Positions 7,399 through 15,037 of a stretch of DNA of 64,000 nt are shown one piece after another. Origin of the DNA: Mycolicibacterium neoaurum (GTDB lineage Bacteria; Actinomycetota; Actinomycetes; Mycobacteriales; Mycobacteriaceae); NCBI RefSeq assembly GCF_036946495.1, contig NZ_JAQIIX010000002.1, forward strand, positions 3,720,001 through 3,784,000, read 5' to 3'. Both the position numbers and the translations under genes were made by a program. The first letter of the stretch is position 1, and each line of letters opens with the position of its first letter. The notes beneath the pieces were generated by a model. That model saw only the letters and a list, made by a program, of their open reading frames with translations, ran no database searches and had not been told where the DNA came from.

Positions 7399-9126
7399 TC
7401 AGTCCAGGATCCGGCGCGCCACATTCGTGCTGACGAGATCGAGCAACTCGTCGGACCGGCCGGCCATGATGGTGCGGATCGCGTAGAGCGAGAAGCCCTT
7501 GGCCTGTTCGACGGTGATCGCCGGCGGGATGGACAGTTCCTGGCGCGCCGTCACCACATCGACGAGCGCCGGTCCGTCATGGGCGAAGGCATCGGTGAGT
7601 GCGCCCTCCAGGTCGCCGGGCTGCTCGACACGGCGACCGAACAATCCGAGCGACCGGGCGACGGCGGCGAAGTCCGGGTTGTGCAGGTCGGTGCCGAAGG
7701 TGACGATCCCGGCCGCCTTCATCTCCAACTCCACGAAGTTCAACGACGAGTTGTTGAACACGATCACCTTGACCGGCAGCCGGTTCTGCGACAGCGTGAT
7801 GAGCTCGCCGAAGAGCATGGTCAGGCCACCGTCACCGGCGAAGGCCACCACCTGCCTGTCACGATCGACGGTCTGGGCGCCGATGGCCAACGGCAGCGCG
7901 CACGCCATGGTGCCGTGGTTGAACGAACCCAGCAGCCGGCGGCGGCCGTTCATGGTGAGATAACGCGCCGCCCAGACCACCGGTGAACCCACGTCGACGG
8001 TGAACACCGCGTCCTCGGCGGCAAGCCGGTTGGCAAGGGCGGCAAGGTGTTCGGGGCGGATTGGGGTGCGATCACGATCATTGGCCGCCAGCTCGTCGAG
8101 CCGGCGCCGGGTCTTGGCGTAATGCCGCAGGGAACGGTCCAGATGGGTCCGGTCGGTCTTCGCCGTCAGCAGCGGCGTCAACGCGGGCAGGGTATCGGCG
8201 ACGGAACCGACAAGGGGCAGGTCGACGTGCGTGCGCCGACCGATGTTGCGGCCGCGGATGTCCAGCTGGATCACGACGGCGTTCTCGGGATAGAACTGCC
8301 GGTAGGGGAAGTCGGTGCCCAGCATCAGCAGGACCTCGGCCTCCTTGATGGCCTTGTAGCCCGAGGCAAAGCCGAGCAGGCCGGTCATCCCGACGTCGTA
8401 GGGATTGTCGTACTCGACGAATTCCTTGCCACGCAAGGCGTGCACGACGGGAGCCTGCAGGGTGGCGGCCAATCGGACGAGATCGTCGTGGGCCCCTTCG
8501 GCGCCCGCGCCCGCCAGTACCGTGATCTTGTCGGACCCATTGAGAATTGTTGCCGCGCGCTGCAATTCGTCATCGGTCGGACGAGTGATCGAATGGGTCG
8601 CCAAGACCGCGGCGACCCGGGCGTCGGTCTTGTGTAGGAACACCTCACCGGGGACCACGATGACGGCGACCCCGTTCTCGGCGATGGCCGCACGCATAGC
8701 CATCTCAAGTACCCTGGGCGCCGATTCGGCCGTGGTGACCAGCTCGCAGTACACACTGCACTCGCGGAACAGCTCCTGCGGGTGGGTTTCTTGGAAGTAT
8801 TCGGAGCCGATCTCGGATTGCGGGATGTGCGCGGCGATGGCGAGCACCGGAACCCTGGAGCGCTGCGCGTCGAACAACCCGTTGATCAGATGCAGGTTCC
8901 CCGGACCACAACTGCCTGCGCACACGGCCAGTCGACCCGTCAGCGCCGCGTCGGCGGCCGCGGCGAAACCGGCTGCCTCCTCATGGCGTACGTGTTCCCA
9001 GCTGAAACCCTCGGCGCGTCTGATCGCATCGGTGAGCCCGTTGAGGCTGTCTCCGGGAAGACCGTAGATCCGCGAGACACCGCTGGCGTACAGGGTGGAG
9101 ATGACGTGTTCGGCGACAGTCGTCAT
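7399..9126 (-). CDS. poxB: Pyruvate dehydrogenase (quinone)/PoxB-like thiamine-diphosphate enzyme
   Basis: A 575-residue TPP enzyme with an N-terminal pyrimidine-binding domain (GLPGDSLNGLTDAI; activating Glu in VRHEEAAGFAAAA), a central FAD-type domain and a C-terminal TPP/Mg site (FAGDGGLTMLFGELITL ... NNSSLNF). PoxB oxidatively decarboxylates pyruvate to acetate and CO2, passing electrons to membrane quinone. Oxalate or acetolactate-type homologues look similar, but GLPGDSLNG and a C-terminus of about 40 residues after the TPP domain favour PoxB. It runs opposite to gatA and pfkA and interrupts gat gene order. TAGGGT at 9133-9138, six bases before ATG, suggests a leaderless message. Confidence 0.85.
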   Translation of the reverse strand: MTTVAEHVISTLYASGVSRIYGLPGDSLNGLTDAIRRAEGFSWEHVRHEEAAGFAAAADAALTGRLAVCAGSCGPGNLHLINGLFDAQRSRVPVLAIAAHIPQSEIGSEYFQETHPQELFRECSVYCELVTTAESAPRVLEMAMRAAIAENGVAVIVVPGEVFLHKTDARVAAVLATHSITRPTDDELQRAATILNGSDKITVLAGAGAEGAHDDLVRLAATLQAPVVHALRGKEFVEYDNPYDVGMTGLLGFASGYKAIKEAEVLLMLGTDFPYRQFYPENAVVIQLDIRGRNIGRRTHVDLPLVGSVADTLPALTPLLTAKTDRTHLDRSLRHYAKTRRRLDELAANDRDRTPIRPEHLAALANRLAAEDAVFTVDVGSPVVWAARYLTMNGRRRLLGSFNHGTMACALPLAIGAQTVDRDRQVVAFAGDGGLTMLFGELITLSQNRLPVKVIVFNNSSLNFVELEMKAAGIVTFGTDLHNPDFAAVARSLGLFGRRVEQPGDLEGALTDAFAHDGPALVDVVTARQELSIPPAITVEQAKGFSLYAIRTIMAGRSDELLDLVSTNVARRILD

Positions 9127-9132
9127 GCCATC

Positions 9133-9138
9133 ACCCTA
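9133..9138 (-). promoter_or_regulatory. TAGGGT -10 box of poxB, leaderless type
   Basis: On the minus strand TAGGGT precedes the poxB ATG by six bases with no ribosome binding site between them. Confidence 0.55.
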
Positions 9139-9169
9139 GGACGCGACGCGACGTGCCGCCGCGAAGTCA

Positions 9170-9409
9170 TCAGTTCGATATGTCGATCAGCAGGAAGACC
9201 GCGGCCGCGGCGAAGACCGCGATGAAAACGGCCAGCGCGATCATGCTGACCACGGCGGTCGGCGTGAGCTTGTGGCGCGGTCGCGGTTCGGGTTCACCCA
9301 GACCGGAGGTCTGCGCCGAGTCCGGCGGCGTGTCACCGGGTAGGACACCGCCGCCTTGCTCGAGGCCGGGCACCCGGCGAGGGTCGGGGTCGGGGGGAAC
9401 AGCGGTCAT
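9170..9409 (-). CDS. DUF6480-like small membrane protein
   Basis: This 79-residue protein has a Pro/Asp/Gly-rich N-terminus (PPDPDPRRVPGLEQGGGV) and one C-terminal transmembrane helix (about residues 50-75). The pattern matches DUF6480 proteins of actinobacteria. ATG at 9409 is chosen because the conserved segment starts directly after it; the open frame upstream overlaps pfkA on the other strand. Function unknown. It lies 43 bases upstream of poxB on the same strand. Confidence 0.7.
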   Translation of the reverse strand: MTAVPPDPDPRRVPGLEQGGGVLPGDTPPDSAQTSGLGEPEPRPRHKLTPTAVVSMIALAVFIAVFAAAAVFLLIDISN

Positions 9410-9517
9410 GGCTACTTTCGGTCGGTTATGTGGTCGGGCCGGATACCCCGGTGCCGGAATCTCACACGTTGTGCGGTGGCCGCGCCGCGGTGCGACGAAG
9501 CTGGCAAGATCATGTGC

Positions 9518-10549
9518 ATGCGGATCGGAGTGCTGACCGGTGGCGGCGACTGTCCAGGCTTGAACGCGGTGATCAGGGCGGTGGTGCGAACCAGCGATGC
9601 GCGTTACGGCTCGTCGGTCGTCGGGTTTCTCGACGGCTGGCGGGGGCTGCTGGAGGACCGTCGCATCCAGCTCAAGAACGATGACCGCAACGACCGCCTG
9701 CTCGCCAAGGGCGGCACGATGCTCGGTACGGCGCGCACCAATCCGGACACACTGCGTGCCGGCCTGCCCCAGATCAAGCAGACGTTGGAGGACAACGGCA
9801 TCGATGTGCTGATCCCGATCGGCGGGGAGGGCACCCTCACTGCGGCCAGCTGGCTGTCCGAAGAGGGCGTGCCGGTCGTGGGCGTGCCCAAGACGATCGA
9901 CAACGATATCGATTGCACCGACGTCACTTTCGGTCACGACACGGCGCTGACCATCGCCACCGAGGCCATCGACCGGCTGCACAGCACCGCGGAGTCACAT
10001 CAGCGGGTGATGCTGGTGGAGGTGATGGGCCGCCACGCGGGTTGGATCGCACTGAACGCGGGGCTGGCCTCCGGTGCGCACATGACCCTGATCCCCGAGC
10101 AGCCCTTCGATGTCGAAGAGGTGTGCCGGCTGGTGAAACAGCGCTTCCAGCGCGGGGATTCGCATTTCATCTGCGTCGTGGCCGAAGGCGCCAAGCCCGC
10201 CGAGGGCACGATGCAGTTGCGCAAGGGCGGCATGGACGAATTCGGGCACGAGAAGTTCACCGGGGTGGCTCAGCAGCTCGCCCTGGAGGTGGAGAAGCGC
10301 ATCAAGAAAGATGTTCGCGTGACGGTCCTCGGCCATGTGCAGCGCGGGGGCACCCCGACCGCTTATGACCGGGTGCTGGCCACGCGCTTCGGGGTCAACG
10401 CCGCCGACGCCGCACACGCGGGTGAGTACGGGATGATGGTGTCCCTGCGTGGCCAGGACATCGGTCGGGTCTCGCTGGCCGATGCCACCCGTCAGCTCAA
10501 GCTGGTGCCGCAGAGCCGCTACGACGACGCGGCGGAATTCTTCGGTTGA
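9518..10549 (+). CDS. pfkA: 6-phosphofructokinase
   Basis: PfkA phosphorylates fructose 6-phosphate with ATP in glycolysis. The 343-residue protein shows the phosphate-binding GVLTGGGDCPGLNAVI, GGEGTLTAA, catalytic PKTIDNDIDCTD, and substrate segments EVMGRHAGWIAL and GHVQRGGTPTAYD. ATG at 9518 gives the family start MRIGVLTGGG; an ATG two codons upstream is possible. The nearest same-strand neighbour is gatB, 57 bases downstream. GGEGT rather than GGDGS near the ATP site is typical of many actinobacterial Pfk enzymes. Confidence 0.95.
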   Translation: MRIGVLTGGGDCPGLNAVIRAVVRTSDARYGSSVVGFLDGWRGLLEDRRIQLKNDDRNDRLLAKGGTMLGTARTNPDTLRAGLPQIKQTLEDNGIDVLIPIGGEGTLTAASWLSEEGVPVVGVPKTIDNDIDCTDVTFGHDTALTIATEAIDRLHSTAESHQRVMLVEVMGRHAGWIALNAGLASGAHMTLIPEQPFDVEEVCRLVKQRFQRGDSHFICVVAEGAKPAEGTMQLRKGGMDEFGHEKFTGVAQQLALEVEKRIKKDVRVTVLGHVQRGGTPTAYDRVLATRFGVNAADAAHAGEYGMMVSLRGQDIGRVSLADATRQLKLVPQSRYDDAAEFFG

Positions 10550-10606
10550 GACCCGGGCCGAGCCTCGCGGCAGGCCGACGCCGGGCTGACACTAAAATCA
10601 GCTGTC

Positions 10607-12109
10607 ATGACCACTTCTGTTGCTGAACTCGTCGACTACGACGACGTCATCGCCGAGTTCGACCCCGTGATGGGTATGGAAGTGCACGTCGAGCTGTCGA
10701 CGGCGACCAAAATGTTCTGCCCCTGCGCCAACAAGTTCGGTGCTGATCCCAACACCCAGGTCTGCCCGGTGTGCCTCGGTCTGCCCGGCGCATTGCCGGT
10801 GCTCAACCAGGCCGCCGTCGAGTCGGCCATCCGAATCGGGCTGGCGCTCAACTGTGACATCGCGCCGTGGGGCCGGTTCGCCCGGAAGAACTACTTTTAC
10901 CCGGACCAGCCCAAGAACTACCAGATCAGCCAGTACGACGAGCCGATCGCCGTCGACGGCTACCTGGACGTCCCGTTGGAGGACGGCAGCACCTGGCGCA
11001 TCGAGATCGAGCGTGCGCACATGGAAGAGGACACCGGCAAGCTGACCCACCTTGGCAGCGACACCGGCCGCATCGCGGGTGCGACCACCTCGCTGGCCGA
11101 CTTCAACCGCGCAGGCGTGCCGCTGATCGAGATCGTCACCAGGCCCATCGAGGGCACCGGTGAGCGCGCCCCGGAGATCGCCCGTGCCTACGTCACCGCG
11201 CTGCGCGACCTGTTGCGCGGTCTGGACGTCTCCGACGTGCGGATGGACCAGGGTTCGATGCGTTGCGATTCGAATGTGTCGCTGAAACCCAAGGGCAGCA
11301 GCGAATTCGGAACGCGTACCGAGACCAAGAACGTCAACTCGCTCAAGAGCGTCGAGGTCGCCGTCCGCTATGAGATGCGCCGCCAGGCCGCGGTGCTGAA
11401 ATCCGGCGGCACGGTGACCCAGGAGACCCGGCACTTCCACGAGGACGGGTACACCACGGCCGGTCGCAGCAAGGAGACCGCGCAGGATTACCGGTATTTC
11501 CCCGAGCCCGATCTGGAGCCGGTGGCTCCGCCTGCCGAACTCGTGGAACGGCTGCGCGGCACCATTCCCGAATTGCCGTGGTTGGCGCGCAAGCGTGTTC
11601 AGCAGGAGTGGGGCATCTCCGACGAGGTGATGCGCGACCTGGTGAACAATGGTGCCATCGATCTGGTGGCCGCCACCGTGGCCAAGGGTGCCTCCAGCGA
11701 AGCCGCCCGCGCCTGGTGGGGCAACTTCCTGGTGCAGAAGGCCAACGAAAGCGCAGTGTCGGTCTCCGATCTCCCGATCACCCCGGCCCAGGTGGCCGCG
11801 GTGGTGAAGCTCGTCGACGACGGCAAGCTCTCCAACAAGCTGGCCCGCCAGGTCGTCGAGGGTGTGCTGGCCGGCGAAGGTGAGCCCGAGCAGGTGATGA
11901 ACGATCGCGGACTGGTTGTGGTCCGCGACGACTCACTGATCCAGTCCGCCATCGATGAGGCGCTCGCCGCCCAACCCGATATCGCCGAGAAGATCCGCGG
12001 CGGAAAGGTGCAGGCCGCCGGCGCCATCGTGGGTGCGGTGATGAAGGCCACGAAGGGTCAGGCCGACGCCGCACGGGTGCGCGAACTGGTGCTGGCCGCC
12101 TGCTCCTGA
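10607..12109 (+). CDS. gatB: Asp-tRNA(Asn)/Glu-tRNA(Gln) amidotransferase subunit GatB
   Basis: GatB binds the misacylated tRNA and carries the kinase site that activates the Glu or Asp side chain. The 500-residue protein shows GMEVHVEL, the metal-binding PVCLGLPGALPVLN, the KNYFYPDQPKNYQISQYD segment, HMEEDTGKL, and the C-terminal YqeY-like tRNA tail ending in the KGQADAARVRELV segment. Length is normal. Confidence 0.97.
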   Translation: MTTSVAELVDYDDVIAEFDPVMGMEVHVELSTATKMFCPCANKFGADPNTQVCPVCLGLPGALPVLNQAAVESAIRIGLALNCDIAPWGRFARKNYFYPDQPKNYQISQYDEPIAVDGYLDVPLEDGSTWRIEIERAHMEEDTGKLTHLGSDTGRIAGATTSLADFNRAGVPLIEIVTRPIEGTGERAPEIARAYVTALRDLLRGLDVSDVRMDQGSMRCDSNVSLKPKGSSEFGTRTETKNVNSLKSVEVAVRYEMRRQAAVLKSGGTVTQETRHFHEDGYTTAGRSKETAQDYRYFPEPDLEPVAPPAELVERLRGTIPELPWLARKRVQQEWGISDEVMRDLVNNGAIDLVAATVAKGASSEAARAWWGNFLVQKANESAVSVSDLPITPAQVAAVVKLVDDGKLSNKLARQVVEGVLAGEGEPEQVMNDRGLVVVRDDSLIQSAIDEALAAQPDIAEKIRGGKVQAAGAIVGAVMKATKGQADAARVRELVLAACS

Positions 12110-12114
12110 GCGTG

Positions 12115-12161
12115 ATCTCGGTGAGGTCACGTGCGCCTGCCGCACGCAACCTCACCGAAAT
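12115..12161. terminator. Bidirectional hairpin between gatB and lppZ
   Basis: A 13-base arm at 12115-12127 (ATCTCGGTGAGGT) pairs with 12149-12161 with one wobble, and an inner CGTGCG/CGCACG stem extends it. It fills the short convergent gap. There is no long T run, so the terminator role is inferred from position. Confidence 0.55.
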
Positions 12162-12163
12162 CG

Positions 12164-13282
12164 CTACGTCTTGTCCGCGTTCTGGCGGGGGAATCCGCCG
12201 CCGGACGGGAACAACGGGAACACGACGTCGTCGAGCTTCTCGGCGTCGCCGGATGTCTTGTTGACCGTGGCGCCCCAGATGTTGCCGTCGGGGGAGACCG
12301 CCAGCGCCCAGGCATGACCGTGCTGGTCTTGCCGGACGACCTCAGGTTCGCCGGTGACCGCACCGGTTTCGGGCGCCAGCCGCAGCGCGACGGTCTGCTT
12401 GGTGTTCACCAGGTTGACCAGCACCGTGCCATCCAGCGCGGCGCAACCGGCGACACCGGGTCGGTCCGGCCACGTCCAGACCGTCGACACCACCGAGTCC
12501 TTGGTGATCTTCTGCATCCGGTCGGCCGACGGGGTGCGGTCGGTGACATAGAGCGCCCCGTCCGACGGGTCGACACACATGCCGCCGCCGGAACCCATGC
12601 CCGACAGGGCGGTGGTCGTCGGGGCCTGGTTCACCGTCGTCGGCTGCTCGATGCGCAGGACCTTGCCGGCCAGCGATGCGGGATCCGCCGCCTGGGCGGG
12701 ATTGCCTGCGTCACCGGTCAGCACCAACAGCGTGGTGGGGCTGGTGAATTTGAGCGCGCCGGCATTACCGACCGCGCCCTTGGGGATGCCCGTCAGGATC
12801 GGCTTGGGGATGTCACCGTCGGCGATACGGATCACCCGGTTGTCGGTCGGGGTGCTGACATAGGCGTACATCAGTCGGTCCTGGGCGTAGGTCGGCGACT
12901 TGATGATGTCGAGCAGCCCGCCGTCACCGGCCGGGTCGACCGGGATGGTCAGCTTGACCACCGGTTCGGCCTTCGTCGAGACCTCCTTGACCACGCCCGT
13001 GGTGCGCTCGGCGACCAGCGCCGATTGACTGTCGCCGCCCATGATCAGGCCGCTGGTGCTCTCCAGGCAGCCCTGCATCACACCGGGCGCGGGGCAGGCC
13101 TTGGGGAATGGGGTCCCCGGCAGCGGCGGTGGTGGCTCCGGCTTGGTCTGGGGTGGGGGCGCCATCTGCGGCTCGGTGGTGAACGGCTGGGACTGTGCGT
13201 TGTCGAACCGCGCGCATCCTGAACCCACGAGCAGCACCGCGCACAGCACCGCGGCAATCCGCGTCGGTCCGGCCAATGTCAT
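12164..13282 (-). CDS. lppZ: Lipoprotein LppZ, glucose/sorbosone dehydrogenase-like beta-propeller
   Basis: The 372-residue protein has a lipoprotein signal peptide (VLCAVLLVGSGC, acylated Cys about residue 20), a Pro/Gln-rich linker, and then a six-bladed propeller of the soluble glucose/sorbosone dehydrogenase type. It is expected on the outer face of the cytoplasmic membrane. Substrate and PQQ use are unproven for mycobacterial LppZ. ATG at 13282 is preceded by a leaderless-type TAACCT box seven bases away. It converges with gatB and diverges from doxX. Confidence 0.88.
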   Translation of the reverse strand: MTLAGPTRIAAVLCAVLLVGSGCARFDNAQSQPFTTEPQMAPPPQTKPEPPPPLPGTPFPKACPAPGVMQGCLESTSGLIMGGDSQSALVAERTTGVVKEVSTKAEPVVKLTIPVDPAGDGGLLDIIKSPTYAQDRLMYAYVSTPTDNRVIRIADGDIPKPILTGIPKGAVGNAGALKFTSPTTLLVLTGDAGNPAQAADPASLAGKVLRIEQPTTVNQAPTTTALSGMGSGGGMCVDPSDGALYVTDRTPSADRMQKITKDSVVSTVWTWPDRPGVAGCAALDGTVLVNLVNTKQTVALRLAPETGAVTGEPEVVRQDQHGHAWALAVSPDGNIWGATVNKTSGDAEKLDDVVFPLFPSGGGFPRQNADKT

Positions 13283-13289
13283 GCTGGCC

Positions 13290-13295
13290 AGGTTA
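13290..13295 (-). promoter_or_regulatory. TAACCT -10 box of lppZ, leaderless type
   Basis: TAACCT on the minus strand lies seven bases before the lppZ ATG. Confidence 0.5.
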
Positions 13296-13455
13296 CGGAT
13301 CGTCGCGCGGTGCGCGCCACGAAGGTCGGTCCAATGCCAGCGTGTCCGCACTCCACCCGGCAGATCCCGCGAACTGGAGTATCACAACTCGGCAACAGTG
13401 CAGATAAGGTACGTGGCGGACCGCGCCAATCCGTGGTTCTGCAGCAACTTGCCCC

Positions 13456-13461
13456 TACGCT
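13456..13461 (+). promoter_or_regulatory. TACGCT -10 box of the DoxX-family gene, leaderless type
   Basis: TACGCT lies seven bases before GTG at 13469, supporting that codon as the start of a leaderless message rather than the internal ATG at 13490. Confidence 0.5.
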
Positions 13462-13468
13462 TGATTTC

Positions 13469-14290
13469 GTGACCGCTGAACCGCAGAACATGACCGACTG
13501 GCAACGGCCCGCGTCGGCGCAGTTGGTCGACCCCGAAGACGATCTTCCCTCGTCGACCTACGGGGGCGATTTCGAGACCACCGCCATACCGCGATATGAC
13601 ACCGACGGCGGGGCCAAGGCGGACCAGTCCGGCTTTGCGCTGCTCAACGATCCCGAGCCGCTTCCCTATGTGTCGCCGGCCGCCCCCAATCCCTATGCCA
13701 CCGCCCCGGCGGTCCCGACCGAGATCGGCCCGCACGATGCCGAACACCAGATCCGCATCGCGGGTCGCCGCGGCACCCTCGACCTGGGGCTGCTGGTACT
13801 GCGATTGGGCCTCGGCGCGCTGATGATCGTGCACGGCCTGCAGAAGGCGTTCGGCTGGTGGGGCGGTTCGGGCCTCGGCGGCTTCGAGGGATCGCTTTCG
13901 GAGCTGGGGTACCAGCACGCCGGGGTGCTCACCTATGTCGGAGCCGGTGCGCAGATCGGTGCCGGCCTGCTGCTGGTGCTGGGACTGTTCACTCCGCTGG
14001 CCGCCGCCGCTGCCCTGGCCTACCTCGTCAACGCCCTGCTGGCATCGATCGCCGCGCAGCAGAACATCGGCTTCGCCGACTTCGTGACCGCGACCGGTCT
14101 GGAGCATCAGGTGGTGCTGGTGCTCCTCGCGGCCGCACTGACGCTGACCGGCCCGGGCCGCTACGGTTTCGACGCCGGTCGCGGCTGGGCCCGCCGCCCC
14201 TTCGTCGGGTCGTTCCTGGCGTTGTTGCTCGGCGTGGGGCTGGGCATCGGCATGTGGGTGCTGCTCAACGGTGCCAACCCGCTGGCCTGA
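13469..14290 (+). CDS. DoxX family membrane protein (Rv3005c-like)
   Basis: The 273-residue protein has a hydrophilic N-terminal region of about 105 residues, then a DoxX-type four-helix membrane domain (GLLVLRLGLGALMIVHGLQK opens it) and one more C-terminal helix. In M. tuberculosis a DoxX protein is reported in a membrane complex with superoxide dismutase and a thiosulfate sulfurtransferase; that is family knowledge, not evident here. The unusually long acidic N-terminus resembles the Rv3005c type. GTG at 13469 is preferred; ATG at 13490 would remove seven residues. Confidence 0.82.
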   Translation: MTAEPQNMTDWQRPASAQLVDPEDDLPSSTYGGDFETTAIPRYDTDGGAKADQSGFALLNDPEPLPYVSPAAPNPYATAPAVPTEIGPHDAEHQIRIAGRRGTLDLGLLVLRLGLGALMIVHGLQKAFGWWGGSGLGGFEGSLSELGYQHAGVLTYVGAGAQIGAGLLLVLGLFTPLAAAAALAYLVNALLASIAAQQNIGFADFVTATGLEHQVVLVLLAAALTLTGPGRYGFDAGRGWARRPFVGSFLALLLGVGLGIGMWVLLNGANPLA

Positions 14291-14296
14291 TCTTCG

Positions 14297-14364
14297 CCTC
14301 GCGAACAGACGCGTGTACCCCCGAAAGTGGATCTTTTCGGGGGTACACGCGTCTGTTCGCGAGG
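14297..14364. terminator. 30-bp perfect inverted repeat between doxX and cfp6
   Basis: Arm 14297-14326 (CCTCGCGAACAGACGCGTGT, then ACCCCCGAAA) is the exact reverse complement of 14335-14364, with an eight-base loop. It lies between two convergent genes, so it probably acts as a bidirectional terminator or mRNA end protector. The outer part GCGAACAGAC recurs in the hairpin at 24286-24344. Confidence 0.75.
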
Positions 14365-14374
14365 AGGTCGAGAC

Positions 14375-14755
14375 CTACTGATAGGGGTTGGGCACGCGGC
14401 CGTCGCTGGCCGCGGTCAGCAGCGGCAGCGTCGCGAATGTGACGGCGGGCAGGGTGATTTCGCTGCCATCTGTCAGTCGCGCCTTGGCCCAGGACGAGCG
14501 CGTGAACCGCAGTCCTTCGATATCGGTCCACGGCACCGTGGTGCTGCCCAGCATGGTCCGGGCGGTCACCTTGTCACGGTCGGCCACGGTGCGGTAGCGC
14601 GCGATCACCGCCGAGGCGAGCACCGGAACCGCGATCAGCACCCAGCTCCAGCTGGGCAGGGCGTAGATCAGCGCGAAGATCCCCAGCGTCATGAAACCGA
14701 CGGCGATATGGGCCATCGGAGAGATACGGATGACGAGCGGGGCGGGCTGATTCAC
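14375..14755 (-). CDS. cfp6: Cfp6-like PH-domain membrane protein (Rv3004-like)
   Basis: A small protein of about 126 residues has two hydrophobic helices (IAVGFMTLGIFALIYALP and VLIAVPVLASAVIA), then a PH-like domain (VPWTDIEGLRF ... LPAVTFATLPLLTAAS). The M. tuberculosis homologue was found in culture filtrate, but the sequence reads as a membrane protein. GTG at 14755 is taken as start; the conserved part begins at the internal ATG in ISPMAHIAVG about 14 codons later, which is a good alternative. It is divergent from the ilvB leader. Confidence 0.8.
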   Translation of the reverse strand: MNQPAPLVIRISPMAHIAVGFMTLGIFALIYALPSWSWVLIAVPVLASAVIARYRTVADRDKVTARTMLGSTTVPWTDIEGLRFTRSSWAKARLTDGSEITLPAVTFATLPLLTAASDGRVPNPYQ

Positions 14756-14807
14756 GCCGCATATTCTCGCATCGCCTCCCGTACCGCCCGCGGGGCGCGG
14801 GGGCAAT

Positions 14808-14837
14808 TTGACCTTTGAGCAGTGCGGGGACTACCGT
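14808..14837 (+). promoter_or_regulatory. Promoter of the ilvBN leader
   Basis: TTGACC at 14808-14813 and TACCGT at 14832-14837 are 18 bp apart. The leader ATG starts eight bases after the -10 box, so the leader peptide itself may be translated leaderless. Confidence 0.65.
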
Positions 14838-14845
14838 CGCAGCTT

Positions 14846-14917
14846 ATGTACAACCCGGACGAGCTCGTAGTAATTGGTTGGCGCGTTGATGCCGCGCTAG
14901 CTCTCTGCCGGGCTTAG
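14846..14917 (+). CDS. Branched-chain leader peptide of ilvBN, 23 residues
   Basis: ATG at 14846 opens a 23-codon frame, MYNPDELVVIGWRVDAALAL followed by CRA and TAG. It is rich in Val, Ile and Leu, including a Val-Val-Ile run at 14867-14875 and a Leu-Ala-Leu run near the end. It lies directly in front of an antiterminator/terminator pair and 120 bases upstream of ilvB, the arrangement expected for ribosome-mediated attenuation. Leader peptides of this kind have been predicted for actinobacterial ilvB genes. Confidence 0.8.
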   Translation: MYNPDELVVIGWRVDAALALCRA

Positions 14918-14974
14918 CCAACAGCATCGACGCGCCAACCCTCGTACAGCGGACTCCGCTGACGGGGGTTTTTT
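14877..14974 (+). promoter_or_regulatory. Transcription attenuator of ilvBN
   Basis: Two mutually exclusive structures can be drawn. An early stem pairs 14877-14892 (GTTGGCGCGTTGATGC) with 14924-14939, with one wobble. A terminator hairpin pairs 14937-14945 with 14962-14970 around a perfect inner stem (CAGCGG at 14947-14952 with CCGCTG at 14956-14961), followed by six T residues at 14969-14974. The two share bases 14937-14939. The left arm of the early stem lies in the codons just after Val-Val-Ile, so ribosome position can decide which structure forms. Confidence 0.75.
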
Positions 14975-15037
14975 GCTGTCACAGGACAAAACACCTTCCC
15001 ACCATCAGCCGTATCAACCAGAACCACAGAGGAAAAA

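Noticed and set aside
6117..7424. 435-codon open frame antisense to gatA
   Set aside because: No recognisable domain, composition dominated by Arg, Gly, His and Gln; gatA on the other strand is unambiguous.
7399..9409. Possible mobile element carrying poxB and DUF6480
   Set aside because: No transposase, terminal inverted repeats or target duplication were found, and base composition is like the neighbours.
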